The notes under the pieces are model-generated. The model was given only the letters and a program-made list of their open reading frames with translations. It had not been told where the DNA came from and did no database searches. Positions 21,085 to 32,190 of a DNA stretch of 64,000 nucleotides are shown here, piece by piece; position 1 is the first letter of the stretch, and each line of letters starts with the position of its first letter. The DNA lies in NCBI RefSeq assembly GCF_932276165.1, contig NC_064000.1, forward strand, positions 1,922,001-1,986,000, in the 5' to 3' direction. Both the position numbers and the translations under genes were made by a program. This DNA is from Plutella xylostella. Its lineage: Eukaryota > Arthropoda > Insecta > Lepidoptera > Plutellidae.

Positions 21085-21120
21085 AGAATGTAATACAGAT
21101 AAATGATGTTTTAAATTTGT

Positions 21121-22083
21121 ATTTATTTAATGAATTCCACAGTAGGTAAGTATATAAAAGTGTGTATGTAGCATTTAAATGGTTGTGTAACATACAGTTG
21201 TGTGAAACTAATTGTGTCAAATTGTGTCTGATTGCAAAATTTTACAGGACTACTTGAGCTCGCAGCTTGATACAGATAAATCTTATCGCTTACAGTAACA
21301 AAAAACATGCATAAATATAGATAATACATTATAGTTTGGATACAAAAATAACACAATGTGGAGATTAAGTGAGATAGTCATATGTTATCTTGCTGGTATA
21401 GTCTCTGAATTTGGGATTCATTAATGAATTAGTTCTATGAAAGCAACCAAAGAGTAAATAATACTACGTTGAAAAGAGCGCCGCCTGCAACCGCGGCTAT
21501 CGCGCTATAGGATTGTTCTGAGAAGGTTTTGTTACTCTGTGGTCAGTATTTATTACTCTGTGGGTCCGTCGAAGTGCTCACACTACGTCACTCTCATGGA
21601 CGTCATTTGTTTCTGTTACGCCATTGTTTTTTTAGTTTCCGTAACCCATCTTAAAATTCGAAACATCATAATAATTTAATTTAATATTTTAGTTTATGTT
21701 TTATTTCACCTTGGGATACTAGATCGGTAGGGTTTGGGAGAAACATAAATAAATAAATTTGTGGGGACATTTCACAGAGATGAGACGAGAAAGGGCTCTA
21801 TCTAAAAATATATTAACAACAGAACCTTATAAAAAACAAAATAACGTTTTAAAAAAAGCGTGCAAGTTTATAAACAATGCAACGATACGAAGTGCCATCA
21901 TTACGTTAACGGCGCGGCGTGTGGGACTTTAAAAATGGCGGCTGAACATCACCTGTTTTGTGGAAAGCATTGAAATAATGCCGCAATCCCTTATCTTTTA
22001 GCTGTTGTTGGTAACATCCAGTGTATTTAAGATACGAGACCTCCCCTTCATATAAATATGTCATGAGGTATAGTTTATTAGGT
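21121..22083. other. possible LINE 5' region, otherwise no gene
   Basis: The first few hundred bases could be the 5' UTR of the minus-strand LINE, but I cannot place its 5' terminus. A GC-rich patch at 21478-21510 (GCGCCGCC...) stands out. No exon or ORF is supportable. Confidence 0.4.
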
Positions 22084-22300
22084 ACTAGCTATTCCCGCGC
22101 GCTTCGCTTCGCCTTAAAAAGTTTTCCCGTGGGAATTCCGGGATAAAAAGTATGTTAGCCTATATGTTCTTTTCCAGGGTCTAGACCGTATGTATACCAA
22201 ATTTCATTCAAATCCGTTCAGTAGTTTTGGCGTGAAAGAGTAACAGACAGACAGACAGACAGACACAGTTACTTTCGCATTTATAATATTTTTTAGGATT
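22084..22300 (+). repeat. repeat family A, copy 1
   Basis: Opens ACTAGCTATTCCCGCGCGC and TTCGCTTCGCC, contains AAATCCGTTCAGTAGTTTTGG, then a CAGA-repeat, and ends TTTCGCATTTATAATATT. Seven copies of this family lie in the window in both orientations, with the CAGA/GACA tract length varying. No ORF. I do not assign it to a class from memory. Confidence 0.85.
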
Positions 22301-22307
22301 AGGATAA

Positions 22308-22505
22308 TATACGCTCACGAGCAATGAAAAAGTTTCAGTGACAATAGCACCAATCAAGCTTTATGACGTCTGCAATATTAAAGTAAATTACCAACAAAAA
22401 ATATAAATAGGTATTGTGTTCAAATTTTAAATGAAATGTTTGAAAAAATTGGGGTCATTTGGTGTCGGGATTTTGTAAGTGAAAAGTTCCACTCGTTGAG
22501 TCACA
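22308..22505. repeat. repeat family E MITE, degenerate copy
   Basis: Left end TACGCTCACGAGCAATGAAA matches the CACTCACGGGCAA ends of better copies, and the interior has TTTGGTGTCGGGATTTTGTAAG as in 35042-35280. The right end is decayed. Confidence 0.6.
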
Positions 22506-22697
22506 TATTTTTTTAAAGTTTAGTTTAATTAGTGTTAAAAACATTCTAAGAAACGAAGAGAAAACGCTTACGTAAGGTATACTTATTATCTGAAATAAAA
22601 TATTCCCACTATTATCTAATAGTCATAAATCGGTTGCTGCAATAAAACGGGACCAGCGGACGCAATCTATTGCAATTTACAAGAAAGCACACCTGTG

Positions 22698-22713
22698 CCC
22701 CCCCCCCCCCCCC
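22698..22713 (+). repeat. 16-base poly-C run
   Basis: An uninterrupted run of 16 cytosines followed by TCCGC, unusual in this AT-rich window; length is prone to sequencing error. Confidence 0.9.
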
Positions 22714-22792
22714 TCCGCTACCTGCGGTGCTGAAACAAATGTAGCAACAGTACACTGTGGTACCAGTGTGGAAAGTGGGTAACCTATTAATT

Positions 22793-23095
22793 TTATGAGC
22801 GGTGGTAGCTCAGTCGCGTAAGCGCCCGCTTCTCGCGCCTGAGATACGGGTTCGCAATCCCGGCGCTGATATGTGCCAATGAGTTCTTTGGATTTAATTA
22901 CAATGTATTAGGTACCATCGCTCTTACGGTGAAGGAAAACATCGTGGAGAAACCTACATATTTAAATTTAGCAAATATAGGTATATGAAGCCACCAACTC
23001 GCAGTGGACCAGCGTGGTGGGTAATGGTCCAAGCTTTGGAAACCACTTTAGACCTTGGGGATACACCCTCACAGATAATAGAATAGGTTAGTGGG
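22793..23095 (+). repeat. tRNA-headed SINE, family B, copy 1
   Basis: Head GGTGGTAGCTCAGTCGCGTAAGCG (A box) and GGTTCGCAATCCC (B box), then the body ACGGTGAAGGAAAACATCGT shared with 31026-31382. The end merges into a CCAGCGTGGTGGGTA-type LINE 3' segment. Not a functional tRNA. Confidence 0.75.
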
Positions 23096-23213
23096 TAATT
23101 TACAGTAACTATGTAGTTAGTATAGTCGACTCATAGATGACTAAACTTGTTTGCACGACAGTCAGTGGAGTGTGAAAAGGAGACTACGAGTCTGTAATAA
23201 CTAATGACTTAAC

Positions 23214-23784
23214 ATACTACACTCACGGGCAATGTAAAAGTCATCATTTTGTGAGTGGAAACCATTGACAAAAGAATAAAGAGAGGACATGCCATATCAA
23301 CGAAAAAAATGCGCTTACCTAAACTTTGGTGTCAATGAAAATGGCGGCTTTTTTCTTGAAAAATGTAAACAAACAAATTGTTTGACAGCTGAAGTACCTT
23401 GTGTTTGGATGTCAATCTTGGTCAATCGACATGGCGACCGATCGCAATGTTGTAATTTTAGGCAAAGACAAAACTACTGTTGTCCTTTTTTACGTACGAT
23501 AACACCAATAAGTTAAAAAGAGACGACGATATATTTTTAAGTACCGATTTTTATGCCAAGTCCTCTTTATTCTTTTGTCAATGGTGGAAACTCACTAAAA
23601 GATGACACCAAACGACTTAAATTTTTTCAAACATTTAATTTAAATTTTGAACAAAATGTTACCGTTTTTAGTTGGTTATATCCTGATGCTCTGTTAAATG
23701 TACTTCAATGTTGCAGAAGTTTCCGTTTAGGAGTGATTTGGTGTTTTTCATCAATGGAACCTTTTCATTGCCCGTGAGTGTATA
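23214..23784. mobile_element. repeat family E, long copy (about 570 bp)
   Basis: Ends CACTCACGGGCAATG and CATTGCCCGTGAGTG are exact inverses. The inner sequence is longer than the 235-bp copies at 35042, 53943 and 61189, so this may be a parental or insertion-bearing form. Contained ORFs (75 and 74 codons) have no features. Confidence 0.78.
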
Positions 23785-24460
23785 TAGCTTGTGGCAGCTA
23801 TTCGTCTTTTTTCATTGCATTTGTGAGAAATAGAAAACAAAACGTAAAAGCATAAAAATATAAGTTGAATAATTATAATAAAAAAAATGTTTCAGCAATT
23901 AAGTACATTTTTAAATATATTATAGCAATTGCATGTGTTTCCCATCATTATTATTTATTTAAGATTTAAGACTTGGTTGTTTAACCGTTGACCGTTTTGG
24001 ATCTAAATTACCGATTAGATAAACTTAACTTTGCACTATAAAATATGTATCAAGACCCGCAACGCTCTGACTCGCTGTATTCGTAGCATTTAACAAAGGA
24101 TTTTTCTGAGAAAATCCTCGGTAAATTTTATTCGATAATTCACAATAAAGCCCGTACCGCGCAGTATTTTGGTTTTGAAAATTTAAAATAGTATTTTCTA
24201 TGTAAAATGATTCAATAGAAAATGATGGGAAAATAAAGACAGAAAGAGTGAGCCTTCTATTTGTAAATAATGATTTTGTAAAATTTGGAGGATGTCCGCC
24301 ATTGGCGTGTTTACATTTGGATTACATAAGCAAAGTTTTTTTATTGTTTAAAAACGACAGTTGACCAAATTGATAATACATAAAGACGCCACAATACACT
24401 TAGGTATTGGTGGAACGCTCGTTAAACGTCATTTATTCACGCATTTATTTACGTCATCAT
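23785..24460. other. no supported gene
   Basis: AT-rich sequence with TTATTT-rich stretches; nothing recognisable on either strand. Confidence 0.45.
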
Positions 24461-24650
24461 CATCAGCCTATAGCAGTCCACTGCTGGACGTAGGCCTCTC
24501 CCAAAGTACGCCACTGGATGCGATCTTTAGCTTTCCACATCCAATCATAACCAGCCACCTTTCGCAAGTCGTCACCCCATCTAGCCGGAGGGCGTCCCAC
24601 ACTACGTTTGCCTAGTCGTGGCCCCCACTCTAGAACATGTTTATTTACGT
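24453..24650 (-). pseudogene. RTE-type LINE C-terminus
   Basis: Minus strand encodes LEWGPRLGKRSVGRPPARW followed by WKAKDRIQWRTLGEAYVQQW, the C-terminal phrase of RTE reverse transcriptase polyproteins, and ends in an ATGATGATG tail (plus-strand catcatcatc at 24455). 5'-truncated copy. Confidence 0.8.
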
Positions 24651-24739
24651 GCATTATATAAAACAAAACAACAATCAAGATTATTTTTAACAAATCGGAG
24701 CGGCTACAGTTAGGTCGGAAGTTAAAATGATTCATTTAA

Positions 24740-27118
24740 ATAAATTAATGATAAGATGCCTCGATAGAAAACTTGGCAGACATCGCGTCTTATCCGATTT
24801 TGTGTATTAATGTTGTATATTCTGGTCTCTCGTGATTAATAACGTTATGAGTGAAACTCAAAATGCTAATCAATCGTTGCTTATAAATAAAAGCATTCAG
24901 TAAATGGATTTAACATTAGTATTCACAAATTCCTTATGTACTGTTAATAGTAAGTAGATTCTGACTGCTGTACCGGCTGGTTCGATCTCCGGCCTGGCCA
25001 GACTCTTGTATAATGACAGACTCTTGTATATGACTGTAGGTTGGCTGGTAGAAAATGCTTTGACCATTAAGTCAGTCTTTGAGCAATAAGGTATTAAATA
25101 AATAAATTATTTGCATAAGACATCATTTTCAGTCGGGTCTTGGGTGTTAAAATGTTCAACTCTCGTACTTTACGGAACTGTAAAGAATTTGCAATCTGTT
25201 TTTAGTGCATATTTGTTTAAACTTATTGCCTCAACTTTTCTATCGCGCTTTAAAACAAAACGTACCGCTGATAGACACAAAACTAATCGATCTAAAAGCA
25301 ACGCGGGCGGTAACGCTACACCGTCAAAGTACACCATTAAAATAACAGATGGCGCCACCGAGCTACATAATTTTTCACATATTTCAGCTGAATATCCACG
25401 TGCATTTTCCGCTGGCTGCATTATTCATTTCTTTCAGGTATGCCTCCGCGGCGCCGTGTTTCTGATGCAAATATGTATCATCCGCTAAAGGGATGAAGGT
25501 AAAAGTCGGGTAACGTGATCCATTACTCCTGGTTACCTTCTAGTGAAACTGCATAGTGAGATGCATCACATGTTTTTGTGAACTAATTTGTCATGTGACA
25601 TCGTCATAAATAACTGTTAGAAAATGTGTCATACACAATTATTATGTAAGTTTTTTAATATTTTAAATACTATGAAACCGCATTTAAAAAATCGTTAAAC
25701 GTTAGAGTTTGTTGACTGGAGACCACGAATGAATCATCTGAAATCTTCCCTTCGGCAGGTCCTTAACTCTTCCTCTGAAAATCTCTACACAACAGTAGAA
25801 TGCGTCTGGTAAAAATAGAATAAAACGATTTGGACTATCTCCAACTGCACCGTCGTTGATTTAGTAAATGTGCCGTTGCTGCGGAGATGCACCCACGACT
25901 TACGATGTGCTAATTGTCAAACGTATAACTGTTTCTTTTACTTACCGTTGACAGTATTGACGACTTTTATCGTTTGTTTCTGATCTACTTACTTCTTCTT
26001 AGCGTGTCGAGGATAAACGAAAGTCGCTTAATACATTATCATTGCCGATGCCGTTTCTCCATGCATTACGTTATATATCGTAGGGTATATAGAGTTAAAT
26101 AGAATTAAATAATCTCATTATGGCTAAAGTAGTAAATTTTTCAGTATATTGAACATTTTCAGTTAAATTTGAACGCAAGCAGCTCAGTAGATTCTTATTC
26201 ACTGCAGCCAACATTGGCGCGTCGGCCCATTCACCAGCCGCTGGTTATAATTAGTTAATGGCTCCACATTAAATGTAATTTATGTGTTACGAGCTCGAAT
26301 CATGTAAATAAGGGAGATTAATTCGTTATACATTTGTACATAATTCAAGTATTTCAGACTGAAGTAAAACACGGGAAAGATTACTCATTTTTGCTTGTTG
26401 ACTGGTAACAAATGTTAAATTCTATCAAGAAGCTGACGCCTTATGCATATGTAAAATTTATAAGGCCTCTAAAGGCAAGCATCTATCTACCTTTCGGCAT
26501 CTTATGCAACTAACGCATCGCATTCAGTATTATAACTATAGAAATTCACACCAGTGAGTCTACATCATCGGCATTGCCGACGCTGTTTCTCCATAAATTT
26601 ATGAAAATCCGTTTGGTATGATACGTACAATACCGATAGCCTATCCGATGCTTACAATAAACAGCCATTAAACATAGTTGGATTTTTTGTGGTATTACTA
26701 TAATAATCGAGTTTAGCTATAAAATTATTTGATAATATTTTATTTTTAATTTGATTGACATTGCATGTACTATTATCTGATCTTGTATTATTATTATATT
26801 ATCATAAACACAATTATCTCAATTGAAATCTACACTGAATATGCACAAAGCATACAATCAAACCAGCGCCACGCTAACAAAGTCCGAATCAAACGGAATA
26901 TAATAATGAAAGATTAGTGACATCAAGCATTCCAATATGTCGTCTAGATTAAATGTGAATTTATAATTAGTGCAGTAGCTCGCGTGTAATTTATCTGCCA
27001 GTTACGTTGAGGTCAAAATAAACATTAGCTATGAATAGCTCGCCATTAGTGCGTTAGTTTTTTGATTCATTAATTATGGTAATCATATTTTATCTAAAAA
27101 GCATATCTTGGTCAACCT
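24740..27118. other. 2.4 kb mostly without features
   Basis: A 125-codon plus ORF (25111-25488) overlaps a GC-richer patch but shows no domain, and its opposite strand is also open, so I do not call it. A LINE 3' tail lies at 25015-25098. Elsewhere AT-rich with no supportable exon. Confidence 0.45.
25015..25098 (+). repeat. truncated LINE 3' end
   Basis: TTGGCTGGTAGAAAATGCTTT...AATAAGG then TAAATAAATAAAT. The same wording recurs inverted at 29869-29935, 32790-32880 and 54690-54800 and resembles the 3' UTR of the intact LINE at 36969-42559. Confidence 0.65.
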
Positions 27119-27295
27119 TCTGGGCGTCGCCCGGTGGGGCGGCCGAGATACCGCTGGAAGGACGAAGTCGCCAAAGACCTGCAAGAGCTGGAACTGTCCG
27201 ACTGGTCAGAATTGGCACAGAATAGAGAAGATTGGCGCACTTTAATGTCGGAGGCCAAGATCCACTTCGGGTCGCTGAGCCAGCGGAGTAAGTAT
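27119..27295 (+). pseudogene. RTE-type LINE C-terminus
   Basis: Plus strand encodes GRRPVGRPRYRWKDEVAKDL and later WSELAQNREDWRTLMSEAK and HFGS, typical of the RTE ORF end. 5' truncated. Confidence 0.82.
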
Positions 27296-27499
27296 ATTTA
27301 ATCTAAATAGAAATCAAACATGGATAGTAATAAAAATATTTCATCATGCGAAATTTGGTGGTGAGGTATTGCGCCCAGGTTGTGCACTGTTCACCCACCG
27401 ACATTTACAACACGAGATACTGTCGCGCTTTTGAAAAATGGCTAGCTAACGGAGAGGTGAGTAGAAATGAGAAGCCAGGGTTCAGCTTGACACAAATTT

Positions 27500-28040
27500 A
27501 TTTAAAGGTCAACGTGGGTTAGGCCTACACTACACGATCAGTCAGTTTTCAGTTGGCACGGATAGGGACTCCCCTGAGTCGAAGAGTATCGGCGTGGAAT
27601 CCCGATAACGCGACCGGCGTGGAAGTCCTCTTCTCCAGTGCCCAGGTAGGTAGGCAGGCAGGTCACGTGGCCGTTGCGTGCGCGTGGCGTGTAGCTCGGC
27701 TGCGCGGCGTGGTCAGCAACACGAAGGTAGGGGGTTGCCGAACCAGCACGTAGAGGGCGAGCCGTAGAAGTAGGTAGTTCCGTGCAGTAGGTAAACCGTA
27801 CCGTGGACGTAAGCGTGGACCTTGGACCCCGATAGTGGGGAAGACACGCACAAGGCACCACTGGTAAAGTCTAGGTCATTCGACACTTTAGAGCGGGCTA
27901 GGCACCTAGAGGACTGCCGTGAGGTAGGGTCACGCGCAGTCGATGCCGTAGCCCGTGGACGAATGATCGAGAGCCAGTGGTCACCGAGTGGGGCTGCCGC
28001 GATAGTGGGGACACGAACAAAAGACCGCTTCGCTGGCTAG
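27500..28040. other. GC-rich block of unknown nature
   Basis: About 540 bp is markedly richer in G+C and CpG than its surroundings, with open frames on both strands (27538-27861 minus, 27822-28040 plus). The words GATAGTGGGG-A-GACACG recur at 27832 and 28001. It could be a LINE 5' UTR/ORF1 start, a degenerate retroelement or a host CpG-rich exon. No domain recognised. Confidence 0.4.
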
Positions 28041-28051
28041 GGATGGGAACG

Positions 28052-28080
28052 CGTCGATAATTTGAAGAATTATCGACGCC
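28052..28080. repeat. short perfect hairpin
   Basis: CGTCGATAATT and AATTATCGACG are exact inverses around TGAAG. Confidence 0.7.
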
Positions 28081-28410
28081 GAAGATTAAGTTATCGATAA
28101 AGTCGATACTTAAAATTAATAAATTATGAAGATTATTTACTACTTTGTAAGTTACTTATTTTGAAGAAATAAATAACGTTACAATACTAGTATGGCTATT
28201 GGTATTAATTCCAAAAGCCTCAAATTGAATGTATCTAAGTTAAGGTAATCTACCTTTTGATCAAATTTTAACTTTATGAATGGTTTCGTAAACCACATTT
28301 TCAGTATTCCAAATAATCATTTTGTACTGTACTAAGCAATATTTCTAAATTGTGTGCCTTCAATAACGGCCTCATAATATAGCTATTATTACGATGCTTC
28401 TCTTTGTAGA

Positions 28411-28511
28411 ATCTGTAGCTCGCTACGCTTCGCCGGCTCGTAGCAGTTCGTAGCGTGCTACGCCTCGTAGCAGTTCGTAGCGCTACGCCTCGTAGCAGAT
28501 TGTAGACCTTT
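28411..28511. repeat. minisatellite of about 25-bp units
   Basis: Repeats of TCGTAGCAGTTCGTAGCG plus CTACGCC, about three imperfect units, themselves partly palindromic (GTAGC/GCTAC). Confidence 0.75.
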
Positions 28512-28812
28512 CGTAGCAATATTAGGCTGATACGCATAGAATGAGACGAGTAATCATTTTAGTCACACATACTTGACTGTGTCACTAGAATTTCCTATTT
28601 TTAGCTAAGCTTGAGAACGTTTCTGAACTGTTACCAACCGAAAATTAAAGGTGTTATAATGTTGATAAGTGTGCATGGTGAATATGGTGTTGGTGATGAC
28701 TTTTTGACCTTACTGTTTGATTGAATATTATAGTCAATTAGCTCTTTCTGGTAACCTGGTTAAAGAGAAATCTCCAAAGTATAATATTATTGAAATAATG
28801 TCTGTATAAATA

Positions 28813-28858
28813 TACAGGCAGGTTTCGGCTTAGTATACCCTTTTTTCAACACCCTGTA
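28813..28858. mobile_element. 46-bp MITE relic
   Basis: TACAGG...CCCTGTA ends flanked by TA, containing GGTTTCGGCTTAGTATACCC, the inverse of the subterminal segment of the 167-391 MITE. Apparently an internally deleted copy. Confidence 0.65.
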
Positions 28859-28861
28859 TAA

Positions 28862-29106
28862 ACACTCACACCTTGTACTAATGTACTCCCTTGCGGGGTA
28901 GGCAGAGTTGCATTGCTGCACCCACTTTTCGCCAGTATTATATTAGTCCCAAGGTAATAGCGGGCGGGCCATGTGCCATTTTACGGGCACTTCCAAGACC
29001 GAGAACAAACATCTCTGTTTAAACAAATATCTGCCCCAGCCGGAAATCGAACCCGGGACCTTCGGCTCAGTAGTCAGGGTCATTAACCACTACGCCATCC
29101 GGTCGT
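28862..29106 (-). repeat. tRNA-headed SINE, family A-SINE
   Basis: Minus strand starts with GACGACCGGATGGCGTAGTG (A box at GGCGTAGTGG) and has GGTTCGATTTCC (B box), then TTGTTCTCGGTCTTGG and TGGGTGCAGCAATGCAACTC. Full-length family members occur at 44486, 54227 and 63008. Confidence 0.85.
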
Positions 29107-29629
29107 CTTTATTGAACTAAGAGCGAATAAATTTAAATATTATCTTACACATTCTGATTAAGTAATAACAATAAGACAACTTGTGAGTTATCCAAAATGT
29201 CCTTTAGTAGTGGTCAATTTTGCCCGTACATCAAAAATCTGCGGTTTTCGTCACTCCTGTAAACCCACCTTATTTAAGGGAAATGTCAGATAATCCCCAA
29301 GAGGCTGGAGGCAGCAGGGGAGGATGAGATGGCCACTTCTTATGCGTCGTTGCACAAGACACGAATATTTACCGGCTTTTACTCGACATTTTGTCTCAGC
29401 TTTGAAGGTAAATTTACGAAAATTGCTACTTCAGTAACTTAGTTCTGATAAAACACGGATATGGCTTGGCTATGTTAGAGCAAATTGATCACTAGCAACA
29501 CTTATGAAAAACTAAATGATGTAGTTACTAATAAAATTGCCGTTGCGGTTTTAGATTTTACATTTCTGGTGTCGCTGGATTTCAAATAAATCTGTTTGAA
29601 AAATTGTTGTTCAGAATGACTAGTGGTAT

Positions 29630-29935
29630 TTACTTATTTATTTAATACTTTATTGCACAAATATCCTAACTAATATTATAAATGCGAAAGTAACTGTGTC
29701 TGTTACTCTTTCACGCCAAAACTACTGAACGGATTTGAATGAAATTTGGTATACATTATTGTCTAGACCCTGAGAAAGAACATAGGCTACTTGTTATCCC
29801 GGAATTTCCACGGGAAAACTTGTCAAAGCGAAGCGAAGCTCGCAGGAACAGCTTTAACATATAAGTGTACAAAAGGTTGACTTATTGCTAAAAGCATTTT
29901 CTACCAGCCAACCTACAGTTTACAAAACCACATTT
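29630..29935 (-). repeat. LINE 3' tail split by a family A repeat
   Basis: ATTTATTTAATACTTTATTGCA (29636 on) and the GTACAAAAGGTTGACTTATTG segment at 29869 are two halves of one minus-strand LINE 3' end; repeat family A (29661-29860) lies between them. The LINE tail is therefore older than the family A insertion. Confidence 0.7.
29661..29860 (-). repeat. repeat family A, copy 2
   Basis: Minus-strand copy running from TATAAATGCGAAAGTAACTG to CGAAGCGAAGCTCGCAGGAA; the CAGA tract is contracted to TCTGTTACTC. Confidence 0.8.
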
Positions 29936-31025
29936 ACCCTCTCCTAAATACCTACTTAAATAGTAAGATCTGGCAACACATCTCGTAATGAGGGAATCAC
30001 TTAGCCTCAATACTACAGTGGTAGGTGATAGTCGCTAACGACCTTTAAACTCCACGTTAGTTCTTGTAGGGATGCTCCAGAGCTTGCATTTAGTTGCAAT
30101 AATCCAGGAAATTGTTTTGGGTATCTCGGAATTTGATTAATATTAATTTGGTTTTGGACGATACGATTATTACTCTTAGGGTGAGGGCCCATTGGTGCGT
30201 TGCGCTGGGTTGCATCGCGTCGTCCCAAAGAAACGGTCATAAAAAATATGGTAGTCACGATGCTGCGACAAAGTCAATGTACGTCATAATAAAACATTTT
30301 GAATTCAGTAATTTACATAAAAATAGCCAAAATGAATTCACTTCTCACTACGTCTCTTTGCCAGCTGCCATGTGAAATGTATAATTAATATCTACTGTAT
30401 TCGTAAAAAGATGTGTATATTTAGATGCAAAGTTATTCGGTACACTAAATTTACAATTAATGTTGGCGCAGATATGTGGAACTGCACTTAAACGGATCCC
30501 GTGCTGCCAATAAATTTCTGTTAAATGGCCCCTGAATTGCGTGGAAAGAATTTGATGATATTTAGGCAGCACAAATTAATTTTTACTGTGAGAGATAAGG
30601 ATATGTATCGCCCCAACGCAAACAGGTTTTAGATAAAGAGTTTTCAAAGTTTTATAGTCTTGCCGAACCATCTAAAAAATATCTAGACGATTACTTTAAG
30701 TCCCTAAGTGAGTAACGAAACATCAACCAAAACAAAAACATGATTATATCTTCAACAGACTTGAACTTCCTTCCTACAACTCATCAAACTTGATACATTG
30801 TTACAAAATTGATTGATAGAATGGTATGGAAATTCTGAGTATAACTCAAACAAGGATCAACATTTTCTACATAAGATGATGAGGGTTGATTGGATCGGCG
30901 AGGATGGGCCAGATTCGTTGGAGTAGGTAATGCGCAGGGTGTTTCAAAATTACCTATTGTTAACAGAAAGGAGAGGTGGACCCATTTCGGACAATTTTTA
31001 TAATTCTTTGATTTTATAATTTTAG
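29936..31025. other. 1.1 kb without a supported gene
   Basis: ORFs at 30013-30375 overlap on opposite strands and show no domain. A CAGGGTGTTTCAAAATTACC word at 30942 resembles one MITE terminus, with no partner seen. Confidence 0.4.
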
Positions 31026-31382
31026 AGAGCGGTGGTGGCTTAATCCGCGTAATGGATAAGGACTCGTCCTCTCAATCGAGAGGCCGTGGGTTCAAATCCT
31101 GGCCTGTACCAATGAATTCTTTCAATTGTGTTTTCAATTAAGGAGTTTAAGTACGATAATACCACGTGCTCTTACGGTGATAGAAAACATCGTGAGGAAA
31201 CCTGCACAACTAGATTCTAGATGTGTATCCTAAGTGCATTGTACTTATTCCAAAAACGGCGATATGGTTCACCTATCACGTGAGTACGTGAAAGTGGGTG
31301 GCTCACTTGTGAGCCACCTCTGACTATCTCTTCGGGGATTACAATCGTGAGTGCATATTCTGTATGTATGTATGTATATATA
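31026..31382 (+). repeat. tRNA-headed SINE, family B, copy 2
   Basis: Head GGTGGTGGCTTAATCCGCGTAA and GGTTCAAATCC, then body ACGGTGATAGAAAACATCGT, then 3' section GGGGATTACAATCGTGAGTG and an ATGT-repeat tail. The 3' section also ends the 5S-headed SINE at 10622-10941. Confidence 0.82.
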
Positions 31383-31593
31383 TGAATATGTATGTATATA
31401 TGATTTTATAATTCTTTGTAGAAACTTTGCTGACCACGAGACTTTTTGGACGTATGACGACTCCTCATATTAAAGGTAATCGTCCACTTTTGGCAGTAGT
31501 AAGCCGAATTTGATGTCTCAGAGGATCATTCTGAACAACTTTTCTTCAACCACTTTTGAGAAAAGAATTGACGACCGAATTATGTAGCACTAG

Positions 31594-31690
31594 CACGAAG
31601 CACCACTTGAAATTGGTCACCCATCCAATGGCTGACCGTGTCAGTTGTTGCTTAACCTCAGCGATCAGTGACGATCGATAAGACCGCCTA
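31594..31690 (-). repeat. 5S-headed SINE head fragment
   Basis: Minus strand reads CTGAGGTTAAGCAACAAC and later ATTGGATGGGTGACCAATTT, corresponding to 5S rRNA internal promoter and downstream sequence. Truncated after the head. Confidence 0.72.
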
Positions 31691-31955
31691 TTACGTTGTA
31701 TCCACAGTATTATAAATTATTATTTGTGTAAATAGTTTTTAAGTCAATAAAGTAATATTCCATTCTATTATATTCTAAGATATATATTAAATAAATAAAT
31801 AAATAATCATTTATTTCAGGTCATCATTTGTTACATTAAAATTAAAATCACAAAATAAACCCATATGTAAATACAATAAAAGTACAATATTTAAAACTGA
31901 ATAAACATATATAACATATATAACATATATAAACGTATAAACATAAACATATTAT

Positions 31956-32190
31956 ACTAGCTGTTCCCGCGAGCTTCGCTTTGCCTTAAAAAGTTTTCCC
32001 GTGGGAATCCCGAGATAAAAAGTTAGCCTATGTTCTTTCTCAGGGTCTAGACCATATGTATACCAAATTTCATCCAAATCCGTTCAGTAGTTTTGGCGTG
32101 AAAGAGTAACAGACAGACACAGTTACTTTCGCATTTATAATATTAGTTAGGATAGTTAGGATTAGTTAGGATTAGTTAGGATTAGGATGT
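31956..32190 (+). repeat. repeat family A, copy 3, with GTTAGGATTA tandem tail
   Basis: ACTAGCTGTTCCCGCGAGC start, single CAGACAGACA tract, end TTTATAATATTAGTTAGGAT, followed by about four copies of a 10-bp unit GTTAGGATTA (32149-32189). Confidence 0.82.

Larger units (their letters stand above)
14098..21120 (-). mobile_element. degenerate Jockey/CR1-group LINE with two DNA-transposon insertions
   Basis: Four minus-strand coding pieces lie in correct order: endonuclease (21084-19720), pre-palm (19762-19556), palm (17784-16859) and C-terminal domain (14921-14465). The 3' end is a TGATTTTT-type microsatellite at about 14098-14135. The gaps are two insertions, a Tc1/mariner relic (14924-16855) and a foldback element (17793-19553). 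Removing the Tc1 insert restores a continuous reading phrase, so the LINE was there first. ORF1 was not found and the 5' end is uncertain. Confidence 0.85.

Noticed and set aside
22796..22870. tRNA gene
   Set aside because: Head of a SINE: extra bases, weak stems, and continuation into the dispersed SINE body.
25111..25488. 125-codon plus ORF and its 83-codon opposite-strand partner
   Set aside because: Open on both strands, no family features; likely chance in a GC-richer patch.
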